Part shown: in pieces, positions 32,926 to 43,379 of the stretch | How the letters are laid out: each line of letters begins with the position of its first letter | Numbering within the stretch: the first letter of the stretch is position 1 | Origin: Methylobacterium sp. | GTDB taxonomy: Bacteria; Pseudomonadota; Alphaproteobacteria; Rhizobiales; Beijerinckiaceae | DNA: 64,000 nucleotides | Assembly: GCA_002928875.1 (NCBI GenBank) | Contig: PERO01000020.1 | Coordinates: 372,001-436,000 of the forward strand | Reading direction: 5' to 3' | Program-made: the position numbers and the translations under genes | Notes under the pieces: model-generated | Told to the model about the DNA's origin: nothing | Seen by the model: only the letters and a program-made list of their open reading frames with translations | The model's database searches: none

Positions 32926-34674
32926 ATGACGACACTCATGGCGCAAGGCGGCGGAACGATCCTTCCCTTCACGGGACAGCCAGACGCAGAACGTGTGCCG
33001 ACCGACATGCTGCTCGACGGCACCCGCGATCTCGGCGAGGCCATCTATTCCTGGAACATCGAAACCGATGTCATGACCTGGGCGCTCGAGGCGACCCACA
33101 TCTTCGGTGTCCGCGAAATGGCGGCGCTGTCGACCGGCACCGCCTTCGCCACCCTGATCGACCAGGCAAGCCCGCATTCGCGCCATTCCGAAGTGTTCGA
33201 AAGCGAGCGCCGCGACCAGGGCACCGGCGTGCCCTTCGCGACGCGCTATCTCGTGAACCCGGCGCCGGGCCTGCGCTTCTGGGTCGAGGATACCGGCCGC
33301 TGGTTCGCGAACGAGCAGGGCCGGCCCCGGCTGGTGCACGGGGTCTGCCGGCGCGTGCTCGCGCCGACCTCGGAGGAAATCGCGCTCGTCACGAAACGGC
33401 ATTTCGATCCCACCACCGGCGCGCTGACCCGCGCCGATTTCTGCAATGCCCTCGGCGATGCGATCGTGACCAATGCGAGGGATTCACGCGGCATCGTGCT
33501 GATGCTGGTGGCGGTCGACGACCTCGCGCAACTGAACAAGACCTACGGCTATCATATCGGCGACGAGATCATTGCCGCGATCGTGCGCCGCCTGCGCGGC
33601 CTGATCCGCCGGCGCGACATCCTCGGTCGCTATGCCACCAACAAGATCGGCATCGTGCTGGCCCCGAGCCTCGCCGAACACATGGAATTCGTGGCGAACC
33701 GCCTCGCCTCCGCCATCCGTGGCGCGCCGATCGACACCAGCGCCGGGCGGATTCCCGCCGCCGTGCATATCGGCGGCGTGGCGGTGCCGCGCGACGCCAA
33801 GACGGCCATCGAGGCCCTGCATGCCTGCGAGGAGGCGCTGACCGACGCCAAGGACCGGACCGACCTGCCGTTCCTCGCCTTCTCCAGCGATCCCGAAGCC
33901 CGCACCCAGCGCCACTCCAACCGCGAATCGACCGACACGGTGCTGACCGCGCTGAACGACCGGCGCATCGAACTCGCCTACCAGCCGATCGTCCGTTCGG
34001 GGAACGGCGAGGTCGCGATGTACGAATCACTCGTGCGCATGACATCGCCGGAAGGCGAACTGATCGGCGCCGGCGCCATCGTGCCGGTGGCGGAGCGGCT
34101 CGGATTCCTCCACCTCATCGACCACCGGGTGATGGAACTCGCACTCGAGACCCTGCGCAGCCGGCGCGACATTCAACTCACCGTGAATGTCGGCGTGGAT
34201 ACCGCACTTCACCCGGACTGGATGGCAGCTTTCCGCGCGCATCTCTCCATCGATACGAGCGTCGCCCAGCGCCTCGTGGTGGAGATCACCGAGACATCCC
34301 TCATCGAGGACCTGCAGGCCGCGCAACGCCTGATCGAGGCGATCAAGGATTGCGGAGCACGCGTCGCGATCGACGATTTCGGCGCGGGCCACACCTCGTT
34401 CCGCAACATGCGGCTCCTGCCCATCGACATCCTGAAGATCGACGGCACCTTCATCCGCAATCTCGCCCGCTCGGAGGATGATCGCTTCTTCGTGCAGACG
34501 CTGCTGCAACTCGCGCGCCACCTGCGGATCGAGACGGTCGCGGAATGGGTGCAGGATGAGGAAACCGCCAATCTCCTCACATCGTGGCGCGTCGAATACC
34601 TGCAGGGCGATTTCGTGGGCATCGCGACCAAGCACCTGCCCGAGCCGAAATCCACGATCCGCGCCATCGCCTGA
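32926..34674 (+). CDS. GGDEF/EAL domain protein with degenerate GGDEF motif
   Basis: GGDEF-domain scaffold with RYATNKIGIVL in place of RYGGDEFxxxL; EAL-domain residues YESLVRM, LTVNV, VEITETSL, IDDFGAGHTSF, LKIDGTFI, AEWVQDEE, YLQGD. Confidence 0.9.
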   Translation: MTTLMAQGGGTILPFTGQPDAERVPTDMLLDGTRDLGEAIYSWNIETDVMTWALEATHIFGVREMAALSTGTAFATLIDQASPHSRHSEVFESERRDQGTGVPFATRYLVNPAPGLRFWVEDTGRWFANEQGRPRLVHGVCRRVLAPTSEEIALVTKRHFDPTTGALTRADFCNALGDAIVTNARDSRGIVLMLVAVDDLAQLNKTYGYHIGDEIIAAIVRRLRGLIRRRDILGRYATNKIGIVLAPSLAEHMEFVANRLASAIRGAPIDTSAGRIPAAVHIGGVAVPRDAKTAIEALHACEEALTDAKDRTDLPFLAFSSDPEARTQRHSNRESTDTVLTALNDRRIELAYQPIVRSGNGEVAMYESLVRMTSPEGELIGAGAIVPVAERLGFLHLIDHRVMELALETLRSRRDIQLTVNVGVDTALHPDWMAAFRAHLSIDTSVAQRLVVEITETSLIEDLQAAQRLIEAIKDCGARVAIDDFGAGHTSFRNMRLLPIDILKIDGTFIRNLARSEDDRFFVQTLLQLARHLRIETVAEWVQDEETANLLTSWRVEYLQGDFVGIATKHLPEPKSTIRAIA

Positions 34675-34710
34675 GGGCCGGGTCCCGGGCCAGGAGGCCG
34701 CGGGCCGCTG

Positions 34711-35235
34711 TCACTTGTCCTTGTTGGGATCGCCCGGCTTCGTCGGCGGGAAACCGCCGAAGGAGAAGGCGCGCATCGCTTCCTCGAACATCGCCATGTT
34801 CGCGCGCACCTGCTCGTCCATCGCCGCCATGGCCTGCTGCCCGAAGGCCGCCGGGTTGAAGGGGCTGCCGCCGAAGCCCTTGGTCATCTGCTCGCGCAGC
34901 TTGTCCTGATCCGACATGAAGCGCGTGAGCGACATCTCGAGATAGCGCGGAACCAGCGCCTGCATGTGATCGCCGTAGAACTGGATCAGCTGGCGCAGGA
35001 AGGTGATCGGCAGCAGGAACTGGCCCTTGTTCTCCTGCTCGAAGATGATCTGGGTCAAAACTGACCGCGTGATATCCTCGCTGGTCTTGGCATCCGTCAC
35101 GACGAAATCCTCGCCGGCCCGCACCATCTGCGCGAGATCTTCCAGCGTCACATAGGAGCTGGTGCCCGTGTGGTAGAGGCGCCTGTTGGCGTATTTCTTG
35201 ATGATCGTCGCGTCTTTGGCGCCTTGTTCGGCCAT
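34711..35235 (-). CDS. phaR: Polyhydroxyalkanoate synthesis repressor PhaR
   Basis: IIKKYANRRLYHTGTSSYVTLEDLAQMVRAGEDFVVTDAKTSEDITRSVLTQIIFEQE. Confidence 0.95.
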   Translation of the reverse strand: MAEQGAKDATIIKKYANRRLYHTGTSSYVTLEDLAQMVRAGEDFVVTDAKTSEDITRSVLTQIIFEQENKGQFLLPITFLRQLIQFYGDHMQALVPRYLEMSLTRFMSDQDKLREQMTKGFGGSPFNPAAFGQQAMAAMDEQVRANMAMFEEAMRAFSFGGFPPTKPGDPNKDK

Positions 35236-35334
35236 GAACTCCACCATTCCCTCTGTGCGAAAGCGCAAGTTACGGGCCGCACTGCAGCATTGGCAACCCC
35301 GCCCGCCGCTATCGATATCATCCGGATTTCCGTC

Positions 35335-35363
35335 TTGACGATAGTTGCTTGAACCGTCTCATA
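35335..35363 (+). promoter_or_regulatory. Candidate phaA promoter (TTGACG-N17-CTCATA), spacer contains TTGCTTGAA
   Basis: Position and spacing upstream of phaA; TTGC motif compatible with a PhaR site. Confidence 0.35.
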
Positions 35364-35420
35364 GCATTTAGGGTCAGGTCCGACAAACGCGGATCAGCTG
35401 GAAGACCGCAGGAGGAAATC

Positions 35421-36599
35421 ATGGCAACTCAATCCATCGTCATCGCGAGTGCGGCCCGCACCGCCGTCGGAGCCTTCAACGGCGCATTCGCCGAGGTTGC
35501 GGCGCATGAGCTGGGCGCGACCGCCATCAAGGGGGCGCTGGAGCGTGCGGGCGTTGCGCCGGCCGAGGTCGACGAGGTCATCATGGGCCAGATCCTCTCC
35601 GCCGCGCAGGGCCAGAACCCGGCGCGCCAGGCGGCGATGGCTGCCGGCATCCCGCAGGAAAAGACCGCCTGGGGCCTGAACCAGCTCTGCGGCTCGGGCC
35701 TGCGCGCGGTGGCGATCGGCATGCAGCAGATCGCGAACGGCGACGCCTCCATCATCGTGGCCGGCGGCCAGGAATCCATGACGCTCGCCCCGCATGCGGC
35801 CTATCTCCGCGCCGGCACGAAGATGGGCGAGATGAAGATGGTCGATACCATGCTGAAGGACGGCCTGTGGGACGCGTTCCACGGCTACCATATGGGCCAG
35901 ACCGCCGAGAACGTCGCCGCGAAATGGCAGCTGACCCGCGACGAGCAGGACCAGTTCGCCGTGGCCTCGCAGAACAAGGCCGAGGCGGCGCAGAAGGCCG
36001 GCCGGTTCAAGGACGAGATCGTCCCGCATACCGTGAAGACCCGCAAGGGCGACATCGTGGTCGATATGGACGAATATCCCCGCCACGGCTCGACGCTGGA
36101 AGCCATGGCGAAGCTGCGCCCGGCCTTCACCAAGGACGGCACGGTGACCGCCGGCAACGCCTCCGGCATCAATGACGGTGCTGCCGTCGCGGTGCTGATG
36201 AGCGAGGCGGAAGCGGCGAAGCGCGGCATCGCCCCGCTCGCCCGCATCGTCTCCTGGGCGACCTGCGGCGTCGACCCGGCCATCATGGGCACCGGCCCGA
36301 TTCCGGCCTCGCGCCGCGCGCTCGAGAAGGCGGGATGGAAGGTGTCGGATCTCGAACTCGTCGAGGCGAACGAGGCTTTCGCCGCGCAGGCGCTCGCCGT
36401 GAACAAGGATATGGGCTGGGACCCTGCAATCGTGAACGTCAATGGCGGCGCGATCGCCATCGGCCATCCCATCGGCGCCTCGGGCGCGCGCGTGCTGAAC
36501 ACGCTCCTCTTCGAGATGAAGCGCCGCGGCGTGAAGAAGGGCCTCGCCACGCTGTGCATCGGCGGCGGCATGGGCGTCGCGCTCTGCGTCGAGCGCTGA
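35421..36599 (+). CDS. phaA: Acetyl-CoA acetyltransferase
   Basis: [69 protein letters not shown]. Confidence 0.97.
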   Translation: MATQSIVIASAARTAVGAFNGAFAEVAAHELGATAIKGALERAGVAPAEVDEVIMGQILSAAQGQNPARQAAMAAGIPQEKTAWGLNQLCGSGLRAVAIGMQQIANGDASIIVAGGQESMTLAPHAAYLRAGTKMGEMKMVDTMLKDGLWDAFHGYHMGQTAENVAAKWQLTRDEQDQFAVASQNKAEAAQKAGRFKDEIVPHTVKTRKGDIVVDMDEYPRHGSTLEAMAKLRPAFTKDGTVTAGNASGINDGAAVAVLMSEAEAAKRGIAPLARIVSWATCGVDPAIMGTGPIPASRRALEKAGWKVSDLELVEANEAFAAQALAVNKDMGWDPAIVNVNGGAIAIGHPIGASGARVLNTLLFEMKRRGVKKGLATLCIGGGMGVALCVER

Positions 36600-36688
36600 T
36601 CCACCCTGAGGAACGGCCCCGCGCGCCAGCCAACGAGCGCGCGGGATAAGGCATAGAACCGGAAACGCCAGAAAACGAGGAAACGAGG

Positions 36689-37414
36689 ATGGCACGCGTC
36701 GCATTGGTGACTGGGGGCTCGCGCGGCATTGGCGCGGCCATTTCGAAGGGCCTGAAGGCCGCAGGCTACAAGGTCGCCGCATCCTATGCCGGCAATGACG
36801 AGGCGGCCGCCGCCTTCACCAAGGAAACCGGCATCCCCACCTACAAGTGGGACGTTTCCGACTACGACGCCTGCGCCGCCGGCATCGCCAAGGTGGAAAG
36901 CGATCTTGGCCCGATCGACGTGCTCGTGAACAATGCCGGCATCACCAAGGATGGCATGTTCCACCGGATGACCAAGGACCAGTGGTATGCGGTCATCAAC
37001 ACCAACCTCAATTCGCTCTTCAACATGACGCGACCGGTGTGGGAAGGCATGCGCGCCCGCAAGTTCGGCCGCGTCATCTGCATCTCGTCGGTCAACGGGC
37101 AGAAGGGCCAGATGGGGCAGGTGAACTATTCCGCCGCCAAGGCCGGCGATATCGGCTTCGTGAAGGCGCTGGCGCAGGAAGGCGCGCGCGCCGGCATCAC
37201 CGTCAATGCCATCTGCCCGGGCTATATCGGCACGGACATGGTGCGCGCCATCGCGCCCGACGTTCTCGAAAAGGCGATCCTGCCGCAGATCCCGGTCGGC
37301 CGCCTCGGCGAGCCGGAGGAGATCGCCCGCGCGGTGGTGTTCCTTGCGGCCGACGAAGCCGGGTTCATCACCGGCTCGACCCTGACCGCCAATGGCGGGC
37401 AATACATGGTTTGA
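36689..37414 (+). CDS. phaB: Acetoacetyl-CoA reductase
   Basis: MARVALVTGGSRGIGAAISKGLKAAGY...NNAGITKDGMFHRMTKDQWYAVINTNLNSLFNMTRPV. Confidence 0.96.
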   Translation: MARVALVTGGSRGIGAAISKGLKAAGYKVAASYAGNDEAAAAFTKETGIPTYKWDVSDYDACAAGIAKVESDLGPIDVLVNNAGITKDGMFHRMTKDQWYAVINTNLNSLFNMTRPVWEGMRARKFGRVICISSVNGQKGQMGQVNYSAAKAGDIGFVKALAQEGARAGITVNAICPGYIGTDMVRAIAPDVLEKAILPQIPVGRLGEPEEIARAVVFLAADEAGFITGSTLTANGGQYMV

Positions 37415-37438
37415 CCCCGGTTTTTCAGGGATTTTCAC

Positions 37439-37467
37439 CAGAAGGGCCGGGAAACCGGCCCTTTTTT
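37439..37467 (+). terminator. Rho-independent terminator after phaB
   Basis: AGAAGGGCCGGGAAACCGGCCCTTTTTT. Confidence 0.85.
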
Positions 37468-37469
37468 CA

Positions 37470-37745
37470 TCAGAGCGATTCCGGCAGGCTCAGGAGGTGG
37501 CTCGGCTCGTCGCCATCCACCGTCGTGCGGAGAAACTTCTGGCCATGCCGATTGATCGAAACGACGACATCCACCAGTTCGCCCTGCGACGTGGAGACGT
37601 AGAAAGCTTCCTTCCGGCTTTCGATCCGGGCAATGACATCGGCCGTTTCCAGCGTCCAGGTCCGGCCGCCGACATGGGTGATTCGTTCGCACGGCTTGCG
37701 GCGATCGTTCTGGCGGATGCGTCTGATCTGAAAGCGCTACACCAT
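37470..37745 (-). pseudogene. DUF3892-like coding region with in-frame TAG at codon 3
   Basis: RBS AGAGGAG then ATG GTG TAG CGC TTT...; reads RFQIRRIRQNDRRKPCERITHVGGRTWTLETADVIARIESRKEAFYVSTSQGELVDVVVSINRHGQKFLRTTVDGDEPSHLLSLPESL*. Confidence 0.75.
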
Positions 37746-37855
37746 CGAAAGGCTCCTCTGAATACAACCTTAAATTGCAGATAGACCGAATCGACCGCAT
37801 GGCGCAAGGCGCCGGTGGCATGTCCCCTTTCGTCCCTTCCCGGCCCGCGCTTCCC

Positions 37856-38710
37856 ATGCAATCCCTCTCCCGCCCCACGCTCATCGGCCTCGGCGCCATT
37901 CTCGTCTGGGCCACGCTCGCGCTCTTCACCGCGATGACGGGGACGATGCCGCCCTTCCTCACCACCGCGATCTGCTTCGCGCTCGGCGGGCTCGTCATCA
38001 TCAGCCCGGCGGTGTGGCGGCGGGACTGGGGCAAGCTGAAGCCGACGCTGCCGGCCTTCCTGCTGGGGCTCTATGGCCCGTTCGGCGATACGGTGATCTA
38101 CTTCGCCGCGCTGAAGCTCGCGCCGCCGGCCGAGGCCAACCTGATCCATTATCTCTGGCCGCTGCTCATCGTGCTTTTCGCGGCGATGCTGCCCGGTGCG
38201 GGCCTGCGGCCGCGCCATCTCGTCGGCGCGCTGATGGGGCTTGCCGCGCTGCTGCTGCTCGTCGGCGGCAGGCTCGGCAGCGGGGCCAGCGAGGCGGCCT
38301 GGTGGGGCTATGGCCTCGCGCTGCTCGGGGCCGTCGTCTGGTCGAGCTATTCGGTGCTCTCCCGGCTCGTCGCCTCCTCTTCGACGGAGAGCCTGGGCGT
38401 GACGATCCTTTTCGCGAGCATCCTCGCCTTCCTGCTGCATCGCCTGCTGGAGACGCCCTACACGGATTGGAGCTGGACGAATGTGATGGGCCTTCTCGGC
38501 CTCGGGCTCGGATCGCAGGGCATCGCCCTGATCTGCTGGGACATCGGCATGAAGCGCGGCGATGTGAGCTTCCTCGGCGTCGCCTCCTACGCCACGCCGG
38601 TGCTCTCCACCGTGCTGCTCGTGGCCTTCGGCTATGCGCCGGCGAGCCTGGCGCTGGCCGCGGCCTGCGCGCTCATCGTGGTGGGCGCCATGGTGGCGCG
38701 GAAAGGATGA
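37856..38710 (+). CDS. DMT-family transporter (YddG-like)
   Basis: 10-TM pattern; ALKLAPPAEANLIHYLWPLLIVLFAAML. Confidence 0.85.
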   Translation: MQSLSRPTLIGLGAILVWATLALFTAMTGTMPPFLTTAICFALGGLVIISPAVWRRDWGKLKPTLPAFLLGLYGPFGDTVIYFAALKLAPPAEANLIHYLWPLLIVLFAAMLPGAGLRPRHLVGALMGLAALLLLVGGRLGSGASEAAWWGYGLALLGAVVWSSYSVLSRLVASSSTESLGVTILFASILAFLLHRLLETPYTDWSWTNVMGLLGLGLGSQGIALICWDIGMKRGDVSFLGVASYATPVLSTVLLVAFGYAPASLALAAACALIVVGAMVARKG

Positions 38711-38717
38711 GCCGGCC

Positions 38718-39482
38718 TCAGTCCTTCCGCCACAGCGTCTCGTAGCGATAGAGATCGCGAAAACCCAGTTTCTGGTAGAGCGCCTTCGCGATGCGATTGT
38801 TGACCTCGACCTGCAGGAAGCCATGCCGCGCACCGAGTGCCGCGGCCTCGGCCAACAGGGTTTCGACGAGGCCGCGCCCGATGCCCTGACCGCGTGCATC
38901 GGGGTCGAGCAGCACCGAGGCGATCTCGGCATAACCCCGATCGATGGCGGTATAGCCAAAGCCGATGGCGCGGCCATCGCGGCGCACGGTGGCGAACCGG
39001 GCGGGCACGCGGATCGCACCGACGATCGCGCCGAGCTGCGCCGGGGAGCGCTTGTCCGGGGTCTGGAAGCGGGAGACCCCCTCCAGCCATTCCTCGCCGG
39101 CCGCGGGCGCGATCTCGACATCGTCCCGGCGCAGGAACGCGTGCCCGGCGAGGTCCGCGACCATGCCGAAGCTCGCGTCCTTCAGCACGTAACCCCGCCG
39201 GTCAAGCCGCTTGCGCGTGGTGCGCGTCATCAGCATCGTGTCGCGGAAGATCGGCGACAGGCCCGCCTCGCGATACAGCGTCTCGATGTTGGCGATCTCG
39301 CTGTCCTCGAGATGGGCGCCGATCACGATGGGCGAGGCCGAATTCGCGCGGCCCGAATAGCCATGGGCGAAGCGCACCGCGAAGCCGCGAATGAGCATCG
39401 TGCCGGGCGCCGGCCAGCAATTCACGATGCGCTCCTCGCAGGCCAGCACGTCGGCGCGATCACCAAAGATCGCCACGCTCAT
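38718..39482 (-). CDS. GNAT family N-acetyltransferase
   Basis: IASVLLDPDARGQGIGRGLVETLLAEAAALGARHGFLQVEVNNRIAKALYQKLGF. Confidence 0.93.
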   Translation of the reverse strand: MSVAIFGDRADVLACEERIVNCWPAPGTMLIRGFAVRFAHGYSGRANSASPIVIGAHLEDSEIANIETLYREAGLSPIFRDTMLMTRTTRKRLDRRGYVLKDASFGMVADLAGHAFLRRDDVEIAPAAGEEWLEGVSRFQTPDKRSPAQLGAIVGAIRVPARFATVRRDGRAIGFGYTAIDRGYAEIASVLLDPDARGQGIGRGLVETLLAEAAALGARHGFLQVEVNNRIAKALYQKLGFRDLYRYETLWRKD

Positions 39483-39934
39483 GCGCCACCTTTCCTGGGG
39501 GTGGGGCGCCAGTCCTTCGGTGCCATTTCGAAGCCGGCGAACTCGAAGCCGGGCGACACCGTGCAGCCCACGAGAGTCCAGGCGCCGAGGCTCGTGGCGC
39601 TCTGCCAATGGTCCTTCGGCACGAGAACCTGCGGGCGCTGGCCGGTCTGCAGGTTCGGCCCGAGATGATGGGCGGCGGCGTCATGTCCGTTGGGGCTTAT
39701 GGTGATGACCATCGGCGCGCCAGCGTAATAGTGCCAGATCTCGCTCGCATCGCAGCGATGCCATTCAGATACTTCGCCGGCTTCCAAAAGGTAATAGATC
39801 GCCGTGCCGACCGAGCGGCCGCTCGAATCGGTCACGAGGTCGCGGAAGGTCTCGCGGAAATGCCCGCCTTCGGGATGCGGCCGCAAATCCAGAAGCCGGA
39901 TGATCTCGCGGGCGGAGAGGCTGGAATCGAACAT
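39479..39934 (-). CDS. Cupin (DUF985 family) protein
   Basis: LDLRPHPEGGHFRETFRD...GTAIYYLLEAGEVSEWHRCDASEIWHYYAGAP. Confidence 0.93.
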   Translation of the reverse strand: MFDSSLSAREIIRLLDLRPHPEGGHFRETFRDLVTDSSGRSVGTAIYYLLEAGEVSEWHRCDASEIWHYYAGAPMVITISPNGHDAAAHHLGPNLQTGQRPQVLVPKDHWQSATSLGAWTLVGCTVSPGFEFAGFEMAPKDWRPTPRKGGA

Positions 39935-40024
39935 CGGCAAAATTCCGGAAGAAGGGACGGAAGGGGACGGGAAAATCGCCCTGGTCGGAAGCGGCTGCAC
40001 TGGTTCAGGACCGGTAGGTTCTGA

Positions 40025-40744
40025 TCAGAACCGGTTCTTGGCCTCTCGTCGGGCGGCGAATTCCGCCACGTCCCTCGCGCGCAGGAAGACATTGGTGGCG
40101 CGCTCCTCGGCAACGGTGGTCGGCACCGTGGGCGTGCCTTTCGCCCGCATGGCCTCGACCGCCTGCAGACGCGACTGGATCGCGGCATTGTCCGGCTCGG
40201 TCGCAAGCGCGAAGCGGGCGTTGGAGAGCGTGTATTCGTGGCCGGAATAGATGCGCGTCGCCTCGGGCAGGTCGCCGATGCGCTTCAGCGCGGCATAGAG
40301 CATATCCGGCGGCAGGTTGAAGATCCGGCCGCAGCCCATCGTGAACATCGTGTCGCCGACGAAGATCATCTGCTGCGCCGGCAGATGAAAGCTCACATGG
40401 TCGGCGCAATGGCCCGGCGTATCCCAGACCTCGACCACGGTGTCGCCCACCATCAGCCGATCCCCCTCCTTCACGAAGCGATCGGCCTGCGGCAGCGCAT
40501 CCGTGGCCTGCGCGGGCGCCAACACCTTCGCGCCGTAGCGCGCCACAAGGGCCGGCACGCCTTCGATATGGTCGTGATGCTTGTGGGTTACGAGGATCAG
40601 ATCAAGCCCCCAGCCGCGGCGATCGAGTTCGGCGATCACCGGCTCGGAGGCCGGCGCATCGACCAGCGCGACCGTTCCGGTGGCATCATCGCGGATCAGC
40701 ACGGCGTAATTGTCGGCAAGGCAGGTGAAAAGCGCGACGTCCAT
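40025..40744 (-). CDS. gloB: Hydroxyacylglutathione hydrolase (glyoxalase II)
   Basis: LVTHKHHDHIEGVPAL (THxHxDH), IFVGDTMFTMGCGRIF, SGHEYTLSNARFA. Confidence 0.95.
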   Translation of the reverse strand: MDVALFTCLADNYAVLIRDDATGTVALVDAPASEPVIAELDRRGWGLDLILVTHKHHDHIEGVPALVARYGAKVLAPAQATDALPQADRFVKEGDRLMVGDTVVEVWDTPGHCADHVSFHLPAQQMIFVGDTMFTMGCGRIFNLPPDMLYAALKRIGDLPEATRIYSGHEYTLSNARFALATEPDNAAIQSRLQAVEAMRAKGTPTVPTTVAEERATNVFLRARDVAEFAARREAKNRF

Positions 40745-40822
40745 CGCTATTCTTTCTTTCGCAAGGCAGGGATGGCGTATCCTCGCGCGCGCCATGCGGC
40801 TTGTCCAGAGAAAGAAGGCTTC

Positions 40823-41584
40823 GTGCAACCCGACGTCATCGACCTGCGGTCGTTCTATGCCAGTCCGTTGGGGCGCGTCGCGCAACGGATGATCCTGCGC
40901 GCGATCCGGGCCCGATGGTCCAGCCTGCAGGGCCTGGCGTTGCTGGGGCATGGCTACGCGATTCCCTATCTCGACGATCTGCGCGAGGGCACGGAACGCA
41001 GCATCGCCTTCATGCCGGCCCGGCAGGGCGTGGCGCCCTGGCCGCGCGGCATGCTCTCGGCCGTCAGTCTCGTGGAGGGCTCGGAACTGCCCCTGCGCGA
41101 TTCGGTGATGGACCGCGTGGTGCTCGTGCATTCGCTGGAAGTGTCCGACGACCCCTCCGCGCTGATGAGCGAGATCTGGCGCATCCTCGCGCCCGGCGGC
41201 CATGTGATGATCATCGTGCCGAACCGGCGCGGGCCCTGGGCACGGCTCGACACCACGCCGTTCGGCGCGGGCCAGCCCTTCTCGCGCCGGCAGCTGACCG
41301 AGCTACTGCGCCACGCGCTCTTCACGCCGACGCATTGGAGCGAGGCGCTCTACATGCCGCCGGTCAATCGCCGCTTCATCCTGCGGACGGCGATGGGCTG
41401 GGAAAGGCTTGGCGCGAGCCTCTCGCTGCCCTTCGCGGGATTGCACGTGATCGAGGCGACGAAGCAGGTCTATCGGCCGGCGCTGGCGGGCAAGATGGCG
41501 CGAGTGCGCGGCCTTCTGCAGCCCGTTCTGGTGCCGACCGGCGGTGCCGCAGCCGGTCGGGACGGAGATATATTAGCCGGCTGA
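40823..41584 (+). CDS. Class I SAM-dependent methyltransferase
   Basis: GTG start; LPLRDSVMDRVVLVHSLEVSDDPSALMSEIWRILAPGGHVMIIVPNRRG, divergent from gloB. Confidence 0.85.
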   Translation: MQPDVIDLRSFYASPLGRVAQRMILRAIRARWSSLQGLALLGHGYAIPYLDDLREGTERSIAFMPARQGVAPWPRGMLSAVSLVEGSELPLRDSVMDRVVLVHSLEVSDDPSALMSEIWRILAPGGHVMIIVPNRRGPWARLDTTPFGAGQPFSRRQLTELLRHALFTPTHWSEALYMPPVNRRFILRTAMGWERLGASLSLPFAGLHVIEATKQVYRPALAGKMARVRGLLQPVLVPTGGAAAGRDGDILAG

Positions 41585-42208
41585 TTTCCGCGCGAGCCAG
41601 AAGATCCCCTGCTCGCCCACGAGGTTCCAGAACCACCAGGGCATGGTGACGCCCACGGGCTTGCCCGCGGCATCGAGCGCCTCGGCCCGCACGATCGAGG
41701 CCTTCACCTCATCCGCCAGGGCCACGAAGTCGCGGATGGTGCAGAAATGGATGTTCGGCGTGTCATACCAGCTGTCGGGCAGGCTCTCGTTCACCGGCAT
41801 GCGGCCATAGAACATGAGGTTCGCCCGAATGCGCCAATGCCCGAAATTCGGGAAGGAAACGATGGCGTTGCGGCCGATGCGCAGCATTTCTTCCACCACC
41901 ACCTTCGGCCGGCGCGTGGCCTGCAAGGTCTGCGAGAGGATGACATAATCGAAGCAATCGTCGGGATAGTCGAAGAGGTCGGTATCCGCGTCGCCCTGGA
42001 TCACCGCGAGGCCTTTCGCGACACAGGCCGCGACCCCGTCGCGCGAGAGTTCGATGCCGCGTGCATCGACCCGCTTTGTCGCGGCGAGATAGGCCAGGAG
42101 ATCGCCATCGCCGCAGCCCACATCGAGCACGCGCGCGCCCTCGCTCACCATCCCGGCGAGCAGGCGGTGGTCGGATCGGATGGCGGGCGCAATGTTCGTT
42201 TCTCTCAT
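41573..42208 (-). CDS. metW: Methionine biosynthesis protein MetW
   Basis: VLDVGCGDGDLLAYLAATKRVDARGIELS...DYVILSQTLQATRRPKVVVEEMLRIGR. Confidence 0.95.
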   Translation of the reverse strand: MRETNIAPAIRSDHRLLAGMVSEGARVLDVGCGDGDLLAYLAATKRVDARGIELSRDGVAACVAKGLAVIQGDADTDLFDYPDDCFDYVILSQTLQATRRPKVVVEEMLRIGRNAIVSFPNFGHWRIRANLMFYGRMPVNESLPDSWYDTPNIHFCTIRDFVALADEVKASIVRAEALDAAGKPVGVTMPWWFWNLVGEQGIFWLARKSAG

Positions 42209-42209
42209 G

Positions 42210-43364
42210 TCAGCCCCTCACACCCAGGCTCGTCGCGGCGGCATCAAGGAAGCCGCGCGTGGTGCGATAGAGCACCGGCTCGTCGAGCAGGAAGGCGTCG
42301 TGCCCCTTGTCGCTCTCGATCTCGACGAAGGACACCGACGCGCCGTTGGCGTTGAGCGCGTGCACGATCTGCCGGCTCTCGGCGGTGGTGAAGAGCCAGT
42401 CCGACGTGAAGGAGACGAGGCAGAAGCGCGTCGTCGAGCCCTTGAAGGCCGCCGCGAGCGAGCCGCCATTGTCGGCCGCGAGATCGAAATAATCCATCGC
42501 CCGCGTGAGGTAGAGGTAGGAATTGGCATCAAAGCGCTCGACGAAGCTGATCCCCTGGTAGCGCAGGTAGGATTCCACCTGGAAATCCGCATCGAAGGAG
42601 AAGGTCGGGGCGGTGCGATCCTGAAAGTTGCGGCCGAATTTGCGCTGCAGGGCACTCTCGGAAAGATAGGTGATATGCGCGCCCATCCGGGCGACGGAGA
42701 GGCCCTTCACGGGCCGCACGCCCGCCTCGAAATAGCGGCCGCTGCGCCAGTCCGGATCGGCCATCACGGCCTGCCGGCCGACCTCATGAAAGGCGATGTT
42801 CTGCGCGGAATGTTTCGCCGCGCAGGCAATCGGCATCGCCGCGAAGACGCGGCCGGGAAAGAGCGAAGCCCAGGCCAGCACCTGCATGCCGCCCATCGAG
42901 CCGCCGATCACGGCGAGCAGCCGCCCGATGCCGAGATGATCGACGAGCCGCGCCTGCGCGCGCACCATGTCGGAAATCGTGATGACCGGGAACTCGGTCC
43001 CATAGGCATGGCCCGTGGCGGGGTTCGCATTGGCCGGGCCCGACGTGCCCATGCAGCCGCCGAGCACGTTGGAGCAGATGACGAAATAGCGATCCGTATC
43101 GACCGGCTTGCCCGGGCCGATCAAGTTGCTCCACCAGCCGGCCTTGCCGGTCACCGGATGCTCGTTCGCCACGTGTTGGTCGCCGGTCAGTGCGTGGCAG
43201 ATCAGCACGGCATTGCTGCGCTCGGCATTCAGCGTTCCGTAGGTCTGGTAGGCGATCTGCAAGGGCGCGAGATCGAGCCCGCTTTCAAGCGCCAGGGGTT
43301 GATCGGCGGGCACGCGCAGCACCTGCGAATGCGGTTCGTCAGCCTCGGATGCCGGCTTGGCCAT
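42210..43364 (-). CDS. metX: Homoserine O-acetyltransferase
   Basis: [69 protein letters not shown]. Confidence 0.96.
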   Translation of the reverse strand: MAKPASEADEPHSQVLRVPADQPLALESGLDLAPLQIAYQTYGTLNAERSNAVLICHALTGDQHVANEHPVTGKAGWWSNLIGPGKPVDTDRYFVICSNVLGGCMGTSGPANANPATGHAYGTEFPVITISDMVRAQARLVDHLGIGRLLAVIGGSMGGMQVLAWASLFPGRVFAAMPIACAAKHSAQNIAFHEVGRQAVMADPDWRSGRYFEAGVRPVKGLSVARMGAHITYLSESALQRKFGRNFQDRTAPTFSFDADFQVESYLRYQGISFVERFDANSYLYLTRAMDYFDLAADNGGSLAAAFKGSTTRFCLVSFTSDWLFTTAESRQIVHALNANGASVSFVEIESDKGHDAFLLDEPVLYRTTRGFLDAAATSLGVRG

Positions 43365-43379
43365 CGTCCTGTTCCCGCC

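Noticed and set aside
37490-39121. 543-aa minus-strand ORF
   Set aside because: Composite of out-of-frame reading of the GNAT gene and antisense of the DMT gene; no coherent domain.
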